From an uncultured Erysipelotrichaceae bacterium (GTDB lineage Bacteria > Bacillota_I > Bacilli_A > RF39 > UBA660): 7,752 bases of DNA. The DNA is taken from contig CACXCK010000012.1 of NCBI GenBank assembly GCA_902766135.1, forward strand, positions 1 through 7,752, given 5' to 3'. Shown here in pieces: positions 1 to 6,375 of the stretch (positions within the stretch are counted from its first letter, which is position 1; each line of letters opens with the position of its first letter). Below the pieces are notes generated by a model. It worked only from the letters and a program-made list of their open reading frames with translations, was not told where the DNA came from and made no database searches. Both the position numbers and the translations under genes were made by a program.

Positions 1-3
1 CCA

Positions 4-80
<77 letters not shown>

Positions 81-85
81 ATAAA

Positions 86-178
86 TGGCGCAGGAAAAGG
101 GATTCGAACCCCTGCGGCGCTTTCACGCCCTCTCGGTTTTCAAGACCGATCCCTTCAACCGGACTTGGGTATTCCTGC
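86..178 (-). tRNA. tRNA-Ser (anticodon UGA)
   Basis: This is a 93-nt class II tRNA on the minus strand. The acceptor stem GCAGGAA pairs with UUCCUGC, followed by discriminator G and encoded CCA. The anticodon loop is CUUGAAA, giving anticodon UGA (reads UCN codons). The long variable arm and G discriminator are typical of serine tRNAs, and the T-loop is GUUCGAAUC. It lies 18 nt downstream of the tRNA-Leu 3' end and 5 nt upstream of tRNA-fMet, so the three are almost certainly one transcript. Confidence 0.96.
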
Positions 179-350
179 ATTATTTAAAATTATAAATGGT
201 GCCCAAGGCCGGACTTGAACCGGCACGAGCTATTACACTCGCAGGATTTTCGTACTACTATAACTTTCGTTACCACTACAGTGTTTGTAGTCTGGACTTT
301 CTCTTTACCATATCCTACGACTTAGGTATTGCCCATTAAGTCTCTACACC

Positions 351-800
351 TTATTTACGGTTTCTATAATTATCAGTTAAAGCATGACAATTCGGACATA
401 GAAGCATAAGATTACTTAGTTCGTTGTCTTTGCTGTTGCCATTAATGTGATGCAATTCTAGTGGTATAGGTTTATTATTCCACTTTGTTAAATTGCACTT
501 TTCGCACTTCCAGGGTTTTATATTATCTCTTAAAATGCGATTTTTCAATTTATAACTGGTAATTGGTATTTCGTTATTAAAATATTTTTCAATAGGCTTA
601 ACATCTGCTGGACTATTATTAACATTCCAGCCTTGTCCAAGAAAATGATTTGTCGAAATATCATATAGCTCAACGTATTTATCAAAAACTCTATAATTGC
701 CACCATATGGTTTTAATCCGAGTTTTAATATACTTTCACGTTTGCTTTTTGAATTTGCAACAACTTCTTGTAATAAGCTCTTTGAATATTTTAATTTCAA
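351..800 (-). CDS. HNH homing endonuclease encoded in the group I intron
   Basis: The product is about 149 aa. The C-terminal HNH/zinc-ribbon domain is clear: Cys99 and Cys102 (WKCEKC), the His117-His118 pair (LELHHINGN), Asn130, and Cys135-Cys138-His139 (CPNCH). The four Cys would hold a structural zinc, and the His/Asn/His would form the beta-beta-alpha metal nuclease site. The N-terminal part, with an ANSKS stretch, a GLKPYGGNY turn and a THFLGQGW-like segment (NHFLGQGW), matches the DNA-binding region common in phage and intron HNH nucleases. The likely role is cutting intronless tRNA-Leu alleles to spread the intron. The start was chosen at TTG 800 because GGAGGG lies just upstream. An in-frame ATG at 812 would add four residues but has no ribosome site. 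The stop codon falls in the intron's P6 region. The gene looks intact. Confidence 0.88.
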   Translation of the reverse strand: MKLKYSKSLLQEVVANSKSKRESILKLGLKPYGGNYRVFDKYVELYDISTNHFLGQGWNVNNSPADVKPIEKYFNNEIPITSYKLKNRILRDNIKPWKCEKCNLTKWNNKPIPLELHHINGNSKDNELSNLMLLCPNCHALTDNYRNRK

Positions 801-812
801 GCTACCCTCCAT

Positions 813-824
813 GTAAATCTTGGC
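813..824 (-). other. P6/P6a 5' strand of the intron core, closing the ORF insertion
   Basis: GCC (824-822) pairs with GGU (350-348) as P6. AUUUAC (818-813) pairs with GUAAAU (358-353) as an extended P6a. The 3' strand therefore includes the last codons and abuts the stop of the HNH ORF, while the 5' strand ends exactly where the ORF region begins. This places the endonuclease in a peripheral loop that should not disturb folding of the core. The pairing is seen directly; the helix naming is inference from group I intron architecture. Confidence 0.65.
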
Positions 825-981
825 TCGGGATTGCCATCAGCGTTATCTGTAAGGTTTCCCCGAATTTGAGCAAATTCACTTAATCCATTTCTGAATTAGT
901 GCTCAAGGCCTTTTTAATAATTGAATTAATAGAGGCCCTAAGTCCTGTGCGTCTACCTATTCCGCCACTTGGGCAGGCACT

Positions 982-999
982 GTCTTAATAAGTTAAGAC
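982..999 (-). promoter_or_regulatory. Perfect hairpin at the 5' end of the tRNA operon leader
   Basis: A perfect 7-bp inverted repeat, GTCTTAA and TTAAGAC around a 4-nt spacer, sits between the -10 box (1006-1011) and the first tRNA base (974). The predicted transcription start (about 999) coincides with its edge, so the precursor RNA would begin with this stem-loop. It could cap the precursor before RNase P removes the leader, or be an operator for either divergent promoter. The symmetry is seen; the role is inference. Confidence 0.5.
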
Positions 1000-1005
1000 T
1001 AATTC

Positions 1006-1034
1006 ATTATAATATTTAATTTATAAATAATCAA
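1006..1034 (-). promoter_or_regulatory. Sigma-A-type promoter of the tRNA operon
   Basis: On the minus strand there is TTGATT (1034-1029), a 17-bp spacer and a perfect TATAAT (1011-1006). It lies 32 bp upstream of tRNA-Leu and faces the tRNA cluster. It is the only strong promoter seen for the three tRNAs, which are too tightly packed to have their own. The predicted start is near 999. Confidence 0.82.
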
Positions 1035-1053
1035 GTTTTTTTGCTCTTTTTTT

Positions 1054-1081
1054 TAGTTTTTCTTTATTTTTAGGGTATAAT
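1054..1081 (+). promoter_or_regulatory. Probable promoter of the HD-domain gene
   Basis: A perfect TATAAT box (1076-1081) lies just before the HD gene. The -35 match is weak (TAGTTT around 1054-1059, spacer 16). Transcription would start near 1088, giving an extremely short leader if translation begins at 1092 and about 16-19 nt if it begins at 1104 or 1107. A second plus-strand TATAAT at 1008-1013 could give a longer leader. Confidence 0.45.
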
Positions 1082-1091
1082 TAAGGCATGG

Positions 1092-1778
1092 ATGTGTTTT
1101 TTTATGATGGATATTATATTTAATGAAGTAAAAAATTTACTAGAAAATGATAAGTCTGGTCATGACATTAATCATATTAGAAGAGTATTACTTATGTCTT
1201 CTCGTTTTGCCTTAGCGGAAGGAGCTGATGCAAATTTAGTAGAGTTAATCTCTTTATTACATGATGTTGATGATTATAAACTTTTTGGTAGTGCGGCAGC
1301 AGAAATGCTTTTAAATGCTCGACGTATTATGGATAAAGCGGGAGTTGATTTAAATACTCAGAAAATAGTATGCCACGCGATTAAGCAAATTGGGTTTCAA
1401 AAAAGACTCATGGGAATAGTCCCTGATACTCTGGAAGGAATGGTTGTATCTGACGCTGATATGTGCGACGCGATGGGCGCAACAGGTATTATTAGAACTC
1501 ATGCTTATGGTATGTCTCATAATAGGATTTTTTTTGATCCAATGGTGAACCCAACTTCTATTACTAGTAATGGTGTTTCATCTTCTATTAGTGTATGCCA
1601 CTTTTTTGAAAAATTGTTAATGTTAGATTATTATATGTTAACCGAATCCGGAAAAAATGAAGCTATAGCTAGAAAAGAGATTATGATTAATTTTTTAAAG
1701 CATTTATTTTTGGAAGAAGAGACACCAGAATGGGCTAACTATTTAGATAATTATTTAAAAGTTAAAAAACGTTCGTGA
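1092..1778 (+). CDS. HD-domain phosphohydrolase, YedJ-like
   Basis: The product is 228 aa, soluble, with no signal peptide or membrane segment. HD-superfamily metal ligands are visible in order: His24/His28 (GHDINHIRRV), His57-Asp58 (LLHDVDD), a candidate His95 (CHAIKQ), and Asp121/Asp123 in SDADMCDAMGATGIIR. The last motif, plus the later FFDP and HFFEKLLML segments, fits the YedJ-like family of HD proteins, whose length is close to this. The expected activity is metal-dependent hydrolysis of a phosphomonoester or nucleotide in the cytoplasm; the substrate is unknown. The start is uncertain: 1092 has AAGG five bases upstream, but ATG 1104 or 1107 (removing MCFF or MCFFM) would fit the predicted transcript better. 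It stands alone between the divergent tRNA operon and the convergent surface operon. Confidence 0.85.
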   Translation: MCFFMMDIIFNEVKNLLENDKSGHDINHIRRVLLMSSRFALAEGADANLVELISLLHDVDDYKLFGSAAAEMLLNARRIMDKAGVDLNTQKIVCHAIKQIGFQKRLMGIVPDTLEGMVVSDADMCDAMGATGIIRTHAYGMSHNRIFFDPMVNPTSITSNGVSSSISVCHFFEKLLMLDYYMLTESGKNEAIARKEIMINFLKHLFLEEETPEWANYLDNYLKVKKRS

Positions 1779-1791
1779 TTGAACGTTTTTT
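1764..1791. terminator. Bidirectional rho-independent terminator
   Basis: AAAAAACGTTC (1764-1774) and GAACGTTTTTT (1781-1791) form an 11-bp stem with a 6-nt loop. It has T-rich DNA on the plus-strand side and, read on the minus strand, a similar run of T from the opposite arm. It terminates the HD gene from the left and the five-gene surface operon from the right. It overlaps both coding ends: the HD stop codon is in the loop (1776-1778) and the Hint-protein stop (1792-1790) is at the stem foot. Confidence 0.82.
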
Positions 1792-4114
1792 ATTTCATTA
1801 TAGCTTTAAAGTATGTACTTAATTCTATTTTTACTGAATCATTAGGATAATACTCTTTGTTTGTGCTAGTATCTATATATTTTAATACTTTATCATTACT
1901 AGGAAGTCGGTAAATTGTTCCTTCTGGATATAGATAACATTTATTATCGATACTATTTTGAACATTGAATAGTAGTTTTCCTTCGTCATTGGTGTTAATT
2001 GGTAACATATCTTGAGAAAGTTGATTGTTACTTAGGTACCATAGGAAAAGCTCTCTTGTCATACCATAGTTTTGTAGATATTTTCCCTCTTTAGCACGTA
2101 GCCCTATATACATATAATTAGGAAGTATTGATAAGTCTTCTTTAGTGTAGTAATCATTATTATTCTTACGCAAATCAGTCCATTTTAAATCTTTAGTGAA
2201 CCCATAAAGGTTAGATAATATGACAGTTCCATCAGTTGTTAGGACACCATTAGCAATAATATTATAATACCTTGTACTTACAACGTGGTAGTAAGTTGTT
2301 TCTTCTTTAACAGTTTCTATTTTTTTTACAGTTACTGTCTTTTTATTGCCATTTTTGTCCATTTTCAAGATTTTTGTACCTACGTGAAAGTCATTCTCAT
2401 TATCTACTGAAACAAATATATTTTTATCGACAGAGAAGACGCCATGCCACCCTCTTGTTTTTAGGACTGTCCCATCTGAAAGAGTTGTTTTTTGATATCC
2501 TTCTGTTTTTCCTTCTTTTTCTATCCAGATTGGATATTCTTCTATCATTTTACCTGTTTCGTAGTTATATACTAAAAGTAAATCATTATAAGTAATATCT
2601 TCTATTTTTTTTGTTGTTCCGTCTGCTAGTAATACTTCTGTACCTTTTATTAAACATGTTCCTGCAGCAGTGGCTGTAATAGTAATATCTCCCGTGACAT
2701 TGTTTATTTTTATTGCCCCTGTATTTTGAGAATATGTGTAATCTGTGTTTGCATTAAGAGTTTTTCCACCCATTGTTACTGTTATACTATTTGGAAGGCC
2801 TGATAGTAATCCAGAGGCTGCTAATGTGGCCGTATACTCTTGGTGATAGATGGCATATGCATTACCATTAGATGTAAGATTTGTTAGGTTGTTAGTAACT
2901 GTATAACGCCATTTTAGAGTTGTAGGTTCTGATTTAGATGCATATCCAGAACTAGTTGTGGCGGAGCTTTGATATGTCTCACCACTATTTCCTGAATCAT
3001 CTATAGCGTAAACTACAACATGGTACTCACCTTCATTTAGGTTCGTAAGTGTGTAATTTGTAACATCTGTTCCAGTGTAACTATTTACTAAATTACCTGC
3101 ACTATTATATAAATTAATTACGTAGTGATCTACACTACTCAAACCATAATCTATTAAGTCCCAACTGGCAGTTGCTGTACCTTCTGTTTCGCCCATTGCG
3201 AGGCTTACGTTTCCTACTACAGGAGGGATATCATCCGTCAAAGTAGAATTTGGTGTTAATAGTAATGTAATGGTGTCAACATTAATTCTTGGGACACCTG
3301 CTGTACTTAACGTTATAGTTGTTGTTTTAGAATCATTTATGAAAGTTGCATTATCATTTGCTTTAATATAGAAACTGTATTGTTGTTCTGCATTGGCCGG
3401 GATAGAGAGTGTTCCTAATGGATTATTATTTAAATCATATAGTGAAAAATTGCTATCAGTTATATTTAGAGTAAAGTCTCTACTATATCCGTAGGTACTA
3501 ATCACATCTAGTGTAAACATTGCACTATTACTTGTTCTTAAATCCCCTTCTTTAGGACTTATGCTTGCAAGTATTTGTGCTTCTTGAACGATTTCGTTGT
3601 TAACACTTGATAATATTTCAGTTACATAAGTTGCCGATTTGTCATTTGCATTTAGATTAACTATTATATTGAATGTCTTAGTACTTCTAGCTTGGATAGC
3701 GTCGCCATTTGTTATACCATCTATTGTTATGTCTAGACTGCTACCGTCTTTTACGCCATCAGTTCTTGAGACACTATAATCTAGGTCTATGCCAGAAAAC
3801 GTGTAATCATAAAAGCTATTGTTTACAATCGTAACTTGATAATTAGCAAAAGATGTATCATTTGTTCCATTAAAAGTAATATTAAAATTCACTTGATTGT
3901 TAACAATTGTAGGACTTGTACTACTTGTTACATTGGAGCTATCAACTAAATCAATACTTCGAATAAAAATTTCCCCGTTACCCACAAGCGATAGATTTGA
4001 GTTAATTGATAATAATTTGTTGTAAAGGGCAAATCCTATCGTCATAAAAGAAAAAATTAGTATGAAGGCAATATTTATTCCAATACTAATTTTATTATTT
4101 CTATTCTTCTTCAT
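1790..4114 (-). CDS. Secreted Ig/FN3-repeat protein with C-terminal Hint (hedgehog/intein) autoprocessing domain
   Basis: The product is 774 aa. Residues 12-29 form a SipW-type signal segment (basic start, hydrophobic core, IGFALY near the cleavage site). Residues 45-290 are beta-rich with no named family recognised. Residues 297-391 look FN3-like (PPVV start, ASWDL, YHVVVYAIDDSG). Residues 397-485 resemble a short bacterial surface repeat ending in NVTGDITITATA. A Hint domain follows: nucleophile Cys487 in CLIKGTEVLLADG, KKIEDI, block-B-like TRGWHGVF with His557, and block-F-like RYYNIIANGVL. In place of the usual His-Asn and the next nucleophile it has TTDG, so full protein splicing is unlikely, while N-S shift cleavage before Cys487 is possible. 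A tail of about 135 aa follows, with no membrane anchor or LPXTG. The start is ATG 4114 with GGAG six bases upstream, overlapping the DUF5305 gene by 14 nt; TTG 4126 lacks such a site. Confidence 0.85.
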   Translation of the reverse strand: MKKNRNNKISIGINIAFILIFSFMTIGFALYNKLLSINSNLSLVGNGEIFIRSIDLVDSSNVTSSTSPTIVNNQVNFNITFNGTNDTSFANYQVTIVNNSFYDYTFSGIDLDYSVSRTDGVKDGSSLDITIDGITNGDAIQARSTKTFNIIVNLNANDKSATYVTEILSSVNNEIVQEAQILASISPKEGDLRTSNSAMFTLDVISTYGYSRDFTLNITDSNFSLYDLNNNPLGTLSIPANAEQQYSFYIKANDNATFINDSKTTTITLSTAGVPRINVDTITLLLTPNSTLTDDIPPVVGNVSLAMGETEGTATASWDLIDYGLSSVDHYVINLYNSAGNLVNSYTGTDVTNYTLTNLNEGEYHVVVYAIDDSGNSGETYQSSATTSSGYASKSEPTTLKWRYTVTNNLTNLTSNGNAYAIYHQEYTATLAASGLLSGLPNSITVTMGGKTLNANTDYTYSQNTGAIKINNVTGDITITATAAGTCLIKGTEVLLADGTTKKIEDITYNDLLLVYNYETGKMIEEYPIWIEKEGKTEGYQKTTLSDGTVLKTRGWHGVFSVDKNIFVSVDNENDFHVGTKILKMDKNGNKKTVTVKKIETVKEETTYYHVVSTRYYNIIANGVLTTDGTVILSNLYGFTKDLKWTDLRKNNNDYYTKEDLSILPNYMYIGLRAKEGKYLQNYGMTRELFLWYLSNNQLSQDMLPINTNDEGKLLFNVQNSIDNKCYLYPEGTIYRLPSNDKVLKYIDTSTNKEYYPNDSVKIELSTYFKAIMK

Positions 4115-5174
4115 AATCATCTCCAACTACTCTGTAAATCCATGCAATATCATTATTAATTAGTATAAACATACAGCAGTTTGATCTTAATTCCACAAAA
4201 TTTATCGGCATTCTAACCTCACTGTGAGCATCTAATAATTCTTCAAAGCTATTAACTTTAATGACATTATATTTTGATAAATCTTTAATGCCACCGCTAT
4301 TAACAATGATACTATCGTAGGTATTTAATATTTTTTTAACTTTCTTGTGGTAAGATGATACCATTTTTTGCTTCTTGATTAGGAAGCTTATTACTACTGC
4401 TACTAAAACTACACAGACTATTAGAAGTAGTATTGCTACAACTTGAATGATTATATATGTATTACTGTCCGATACTCTTCGTTCATATGATATTGTTCCT
4501 TTGCTGTTTGATGATTCATTTGTATTAATTGATATGTCAACCGAATTCTGTGTTAACGGAATATCCATCTTTAGAACTGTTTCTTTTTTTAAATGATTAC
4601 AATTGTTGTCACACTCTATTACGCTATTATCATCAATATAGCCATCTAAATCAATTATCATCTCTAGGTGTAATACACCGTCAATTGCAAGTCCATATTC
4701 TTTTTTGAAGCTTGATAGGAGATCGTTATATTGTTGATAATCAAGATCTAAGTGTTGGTTAATACTTACGTATGAAGTGTCAGTGAAGGATTCTTCTTTT
4801 GTAAGTAATTCGTAATCTTTTGTCCAGTAGTTACCGGCTTCAGTTGCTTTGTTAGCTTGTATTGTAGCTTTTATTTTATATTTGTAGTTACCAGTTAATA
4901 ACTCGTTGAAACTTATTTTGTAATTATAATCAACTGCAACGTAATCAATTAAACTGCTAATATATGTAGCACCTTTTCCAAGATATTTGCTTTCAAAGAA
5001 GTTGTTATCCTTTAGGTAAACTTTATAATCGATTGGGTTTGATGCTTCTTCATAATTAATATTTATTTGTTCGTATGAACTATTCTTACGAGTTAGTAAG
5101 AATAAACTCGTAAACAAAAACAAGAAAGTTATTAGTAAATAACCAACTATTGACAAATGTAGCTTTTTATTCAT
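4101..5174 (-). CDS. DUF5305 family membrane protein
   Basis: The product is 357 aa with one N-terminal membrane segment (about 8-28), an extracellular domain (about 30-239), a second membrane segment (about 240-266) and a cytoplasmic tail of about 90 aa. The extracellular part carries the features of DUF5305 proteins as I recall them: a YKVYLK-NNFF start, YLGKGATYISSLIDY, a YKYKIKA strand, and NQHLDLDYQQYNDLLSSFKKEYGL. Two Cys (188, 192) lie close together outside the membrane. The tail has SFEELLDAHSEVRMPINF, typical of the end of this family. DUF5305 proteins are often found beside SipW-type signal peptidases, as here. The molecular role is unknown; a partner of the peptidase or a platform for the secreted proteins is inference. 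The start has a strong AAGGAGG eight bases upstream, and the gene lies 19 nt after the signal peptidase gene. Confidence 0.83.
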   Translation of the reverse strand: MNKKLHLSIVGYLLITFLFLFTSLFLLTRKNSSYEQININYEEASNPIDYKVYLKDNNFFESKYLGKGATYISSLIDYVAVDYNYKISFNELLTGNYKYKIKATIQANKATEAGNYWTKDYELLTKEESFTDTSYVSINQHLDLDYQQYNDLLSSFKKEYGLAIDGVLHLEMIIDLDGYIDDNSVIECDNNCNHLKKETVLKMDIPLTQNSVDISINTNESSNSKGTISYERRVSDSNTYIIIQVVAILLLIVCVVLVAVVISFLIKKQKMVSSYHKKVKKILNTYDSIIVNSGGIKDLSKYNVIKVNSFEELLDAHSEVRMPINFVELRSNCCMFILINNDIAWIYRVVGDDYEEE

Positions 5175-5193
5175 AATAACTTCCTCCTTTTTA

Positions 5194-6336
5194 TTATTCT
5201 TTTTGAAATATATCTTTTATTATAATTGTTGGATAACCAATATATTTGATTCGATTAATAACAATACCCTTAACGTCTTCTTCCTTTATAGTATTACTGT
5301 CTATTGCTTCGTTATTATCACCTTTTGTTCTAAAATTTACGTGACCATTCACATAATATTTATCTACAACGCGGTGTGTTATTATCAAATTATTGTGTTC
5401 ATATACTAGTATGTCTCCAATGTTTATATTGTTTATATTATTTTTATTATATTTTTCAACTAGGACAGCATCTCCTCGCTCGTATACGTCTTTCATTGAG
5501 TTTGATCCTATCGCAATTAATTGATATTTTAAAATTCCTGATATTAAAACAATCAACACAATTAATATAAAATATATTGGATATGTTATAAAATTGCGGT
5601 ATGTTTTTTTTAATATTTTATCTTTCTTTTCAGCATACATTAGTCTATTATTTACAGTATAGTATACTATAAATGGATAGAATATTCCTATCACTGCCGA
5701 TAGATAATTATCAAAATTTGGGTAAAAAGGAGTTATATAGATAAATATTTCAAACGGTATTCTAATTAGTAGCGTTGGCATAATACTAACGTTATAAGTA
5801 AGATAACTATAAAGCATCTCTTTAAAAATGATTGGTAGTACTGTCACACTAGTGAATATGAATATACTTTCTAAACTTCCTAAATTAGCCAAATAAGACT
5901 CTGAAATGATGCTTAGAATAACAAAAAGGATTGTTATAATAATAACAGGCTTTTTATTATTTGGACTATTTTTGCATATTAAATATCTAATAATCTCTTT
6001 AAAAATGATTAGACAAATAACTGGTAATACATTTTTAATAATTGTTATAGGACTATGTATGAATGGAGTTCTGACAAAGCCAATAATTAAACCTAGTCCG
6101 TATATTATTATTAAATATGATAATAGGGATATGACTACCAATCTTATAGTTCCCGAGCGATAGTATGATTTGTCGCGCGGGAAACGAAAGATTAGAAGGC
6201 ATACTAAGCACATTAATCCGAAGAAAGATAAAAGCGTAATATTAATATCTATTTGTTTAATATTCGTTTTTAAAAATATGATAAAAATAAATATTATAAA
6301 CTCAATCAAATAAATGATTTTAATATTTTTTTTCAT
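5194..6336 (-). CDS. SipW/ER-type signal peptidase I fused to a polytopic membrane domain
   Basis: The product is 380 aa. The C-terminal about 115 aa are the peptidase: a last membrane helix (about 250-270), then IGSNSMKDVYERGD with the catalytic Ser280, GDILVYEH (307-314), ITHRVV with His321 where bacterial Lep enzymes have Lys, and TKGDNNEAID (337-346). Ser-His marks the archaeal/ER/SipW class (S26B). The SMxP proline is replaced (SMKD). The N-terminal about 245 aa contain seven or eight hydrophobic helices, far more than in Bacillus SipW (about 190 aa in total). Two of them carry KE motifs (KEIIRYL at 113, KEMLYSYL at 172) faintly like CPBP membrane proteases but without the full active site. 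The likely job is removing the SipW-type signal peptides of the proteins encoded on either side. The start has TTGGAGG four bases upstream. Confidence 0.88.
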   Translation of the reverse strand: MKKNIKIIYLIEFIIFIFIIFLKTNIKQIDINITLLSFFGLMCLVCLLIFRFPRDKSYYRSGTIRLVVISLLSYLIIIYGLGLIIGFVRTPFIHSPITIIKNVLPVICLIIFKEIIRYLICKNSPNNKKPVIIITILFVILSIISESYLANLGSLESIFIFTSVTVLPIIFKEMLYSYLTYNVSIMPTLLIRIPFEIFIYITPFYPNFDNYLSAVIGIFYPFIVYYTVNNRLMYAEKKDKILKKTYRNFITYPIYFILIVLIVLISGILKYQLIAIGSNSMKDVYERGDAVLVEKYNKNNINNINIGDILVYEHNNLIITHRVVDKYYVNGHVNFRTKGDNNEAIDSNTIKEEDVKGIVINRIKYIGYPTIIIKDIFQKE

Positions 6337-6349
6337 CTAGCCTCCAAGG

Positions 6350-6367
6350 TATAAACAGTAGTTTATA
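6350..6367 (-). promoter_or_regulatory. Intercistronic hairpin between subunit gene and signal peptidase gene
   Basis: A perfect 7-bp stem (TATAAAC/GTTTATA) with a 4-nt loop lies just after the stop of the second TasA-like gene and immediately upstream of the peptidase's ribosome site. No U-run follows on the minus strand, so it is not a standard terminator. It could protect the 3' end of the upstream message, pause transcription, or partly mask the ribosome site. The structure is seen; the function is inferred. Confidence 0.5.
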
Positions 6368-6375
6368 TCATTAGA

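Larger units (their letters stand above)
251..939 (-). other. Self-splicing group I intron (IC3-like) in tRNA-Leu(UAA)
   Basis: This is a 689-nt intron on the minus strand. P1 forms between the end of the 5' exon plus intron start (CUU^AGGGCCU) and an internal guide at 911-902 (AGGCCUUGAG). It is ten pairs long with the conserved U-G wobble exactly at the splice site (U940). Core segments can be read in order: a P5 region GGGGAAACCU near 858, Q-like AAUCCCGAGCCAA near 833-821, R-like GGUGUAGAGACU at 350-339, and S-like AAGAGAAAGUCC. P7 is formable from GACUU (342-338) with AAGUC (299-295). A GAAA-capped P9-like helix (GGUAAC/GUUAU) follows. The last intron base is G, as required for omega-G. 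The core resembles cyanobacterial tRNA-Leu introns (family knowledge). The P6 loop carries the HNH ORF. Confidence 0.9.
197..974 (-). tRNA. tRNA-Leu (UAA), split by a group I intron
   Basis: The tRNA is in two exons on the minus strand: 5' exon 974-940 (35 nt) and 3' exon 250-197 (54 nt, including CCA). Joined, they give an 89-nt class II tRNA. The acceptor pairs perfectly (GCCCAAG/CUUGGGC, discriminator A), the anticodon stem is CAGGA/UCCUG, the loop is CUUAAAA (anticodon UAA), the variable arm is long, and the T stem is GCCGG/CCGGC. The interruption lies after U34, the same site used by the tRNA-Leu(UAA) introns of cyanobacteria and plastids. Without the intron the gene is intact, so it is not a pseudogene. 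It is the first gene of the tRNA operon. Confidence 0.93.

Noticed and set aside
650..883. Plus-strand open frame opposite the intron endonuclease
   Set aside because: It is antisense to the HNH gene and the intron core, has no recognisable domain and no ribosome site.
197..974. Two separated tRNA halves read as a broken tRNA-Leu pseudogene disrupted by an insertion
   Set aside because: The halves join to a perfect cloverleaf at U34/A35, and the insert has P1, core and terminal G of a group I intron.
2374..2595. Plus-strand open frame opposite the Hint domain
   Set aside because: It is an antisense shadow of a clearly conserved coding region with no promoter or ribosome site.
2160..2660. 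Full intein in the large surface protein
   Set aside because: The C-terminal block ends TTDG instead of His-Asn plus a Cys/Ser/Thr nucleophile, so complete splicing is not supported.
4115..4126. TTG 4126 as start of the Hint protein
   Set aside because: GGAG is placed correctly for ATG 4114, while the TTG overlaps that ribosome site and has none of its own.
5203..6163. Several plus-strand open frames opposite the signal peptidase gene
   Set aside because: They are low-complexity, hydrophobic mirror frames of an AT-rich membrane protein gene, without ribosome sites or known motifs.
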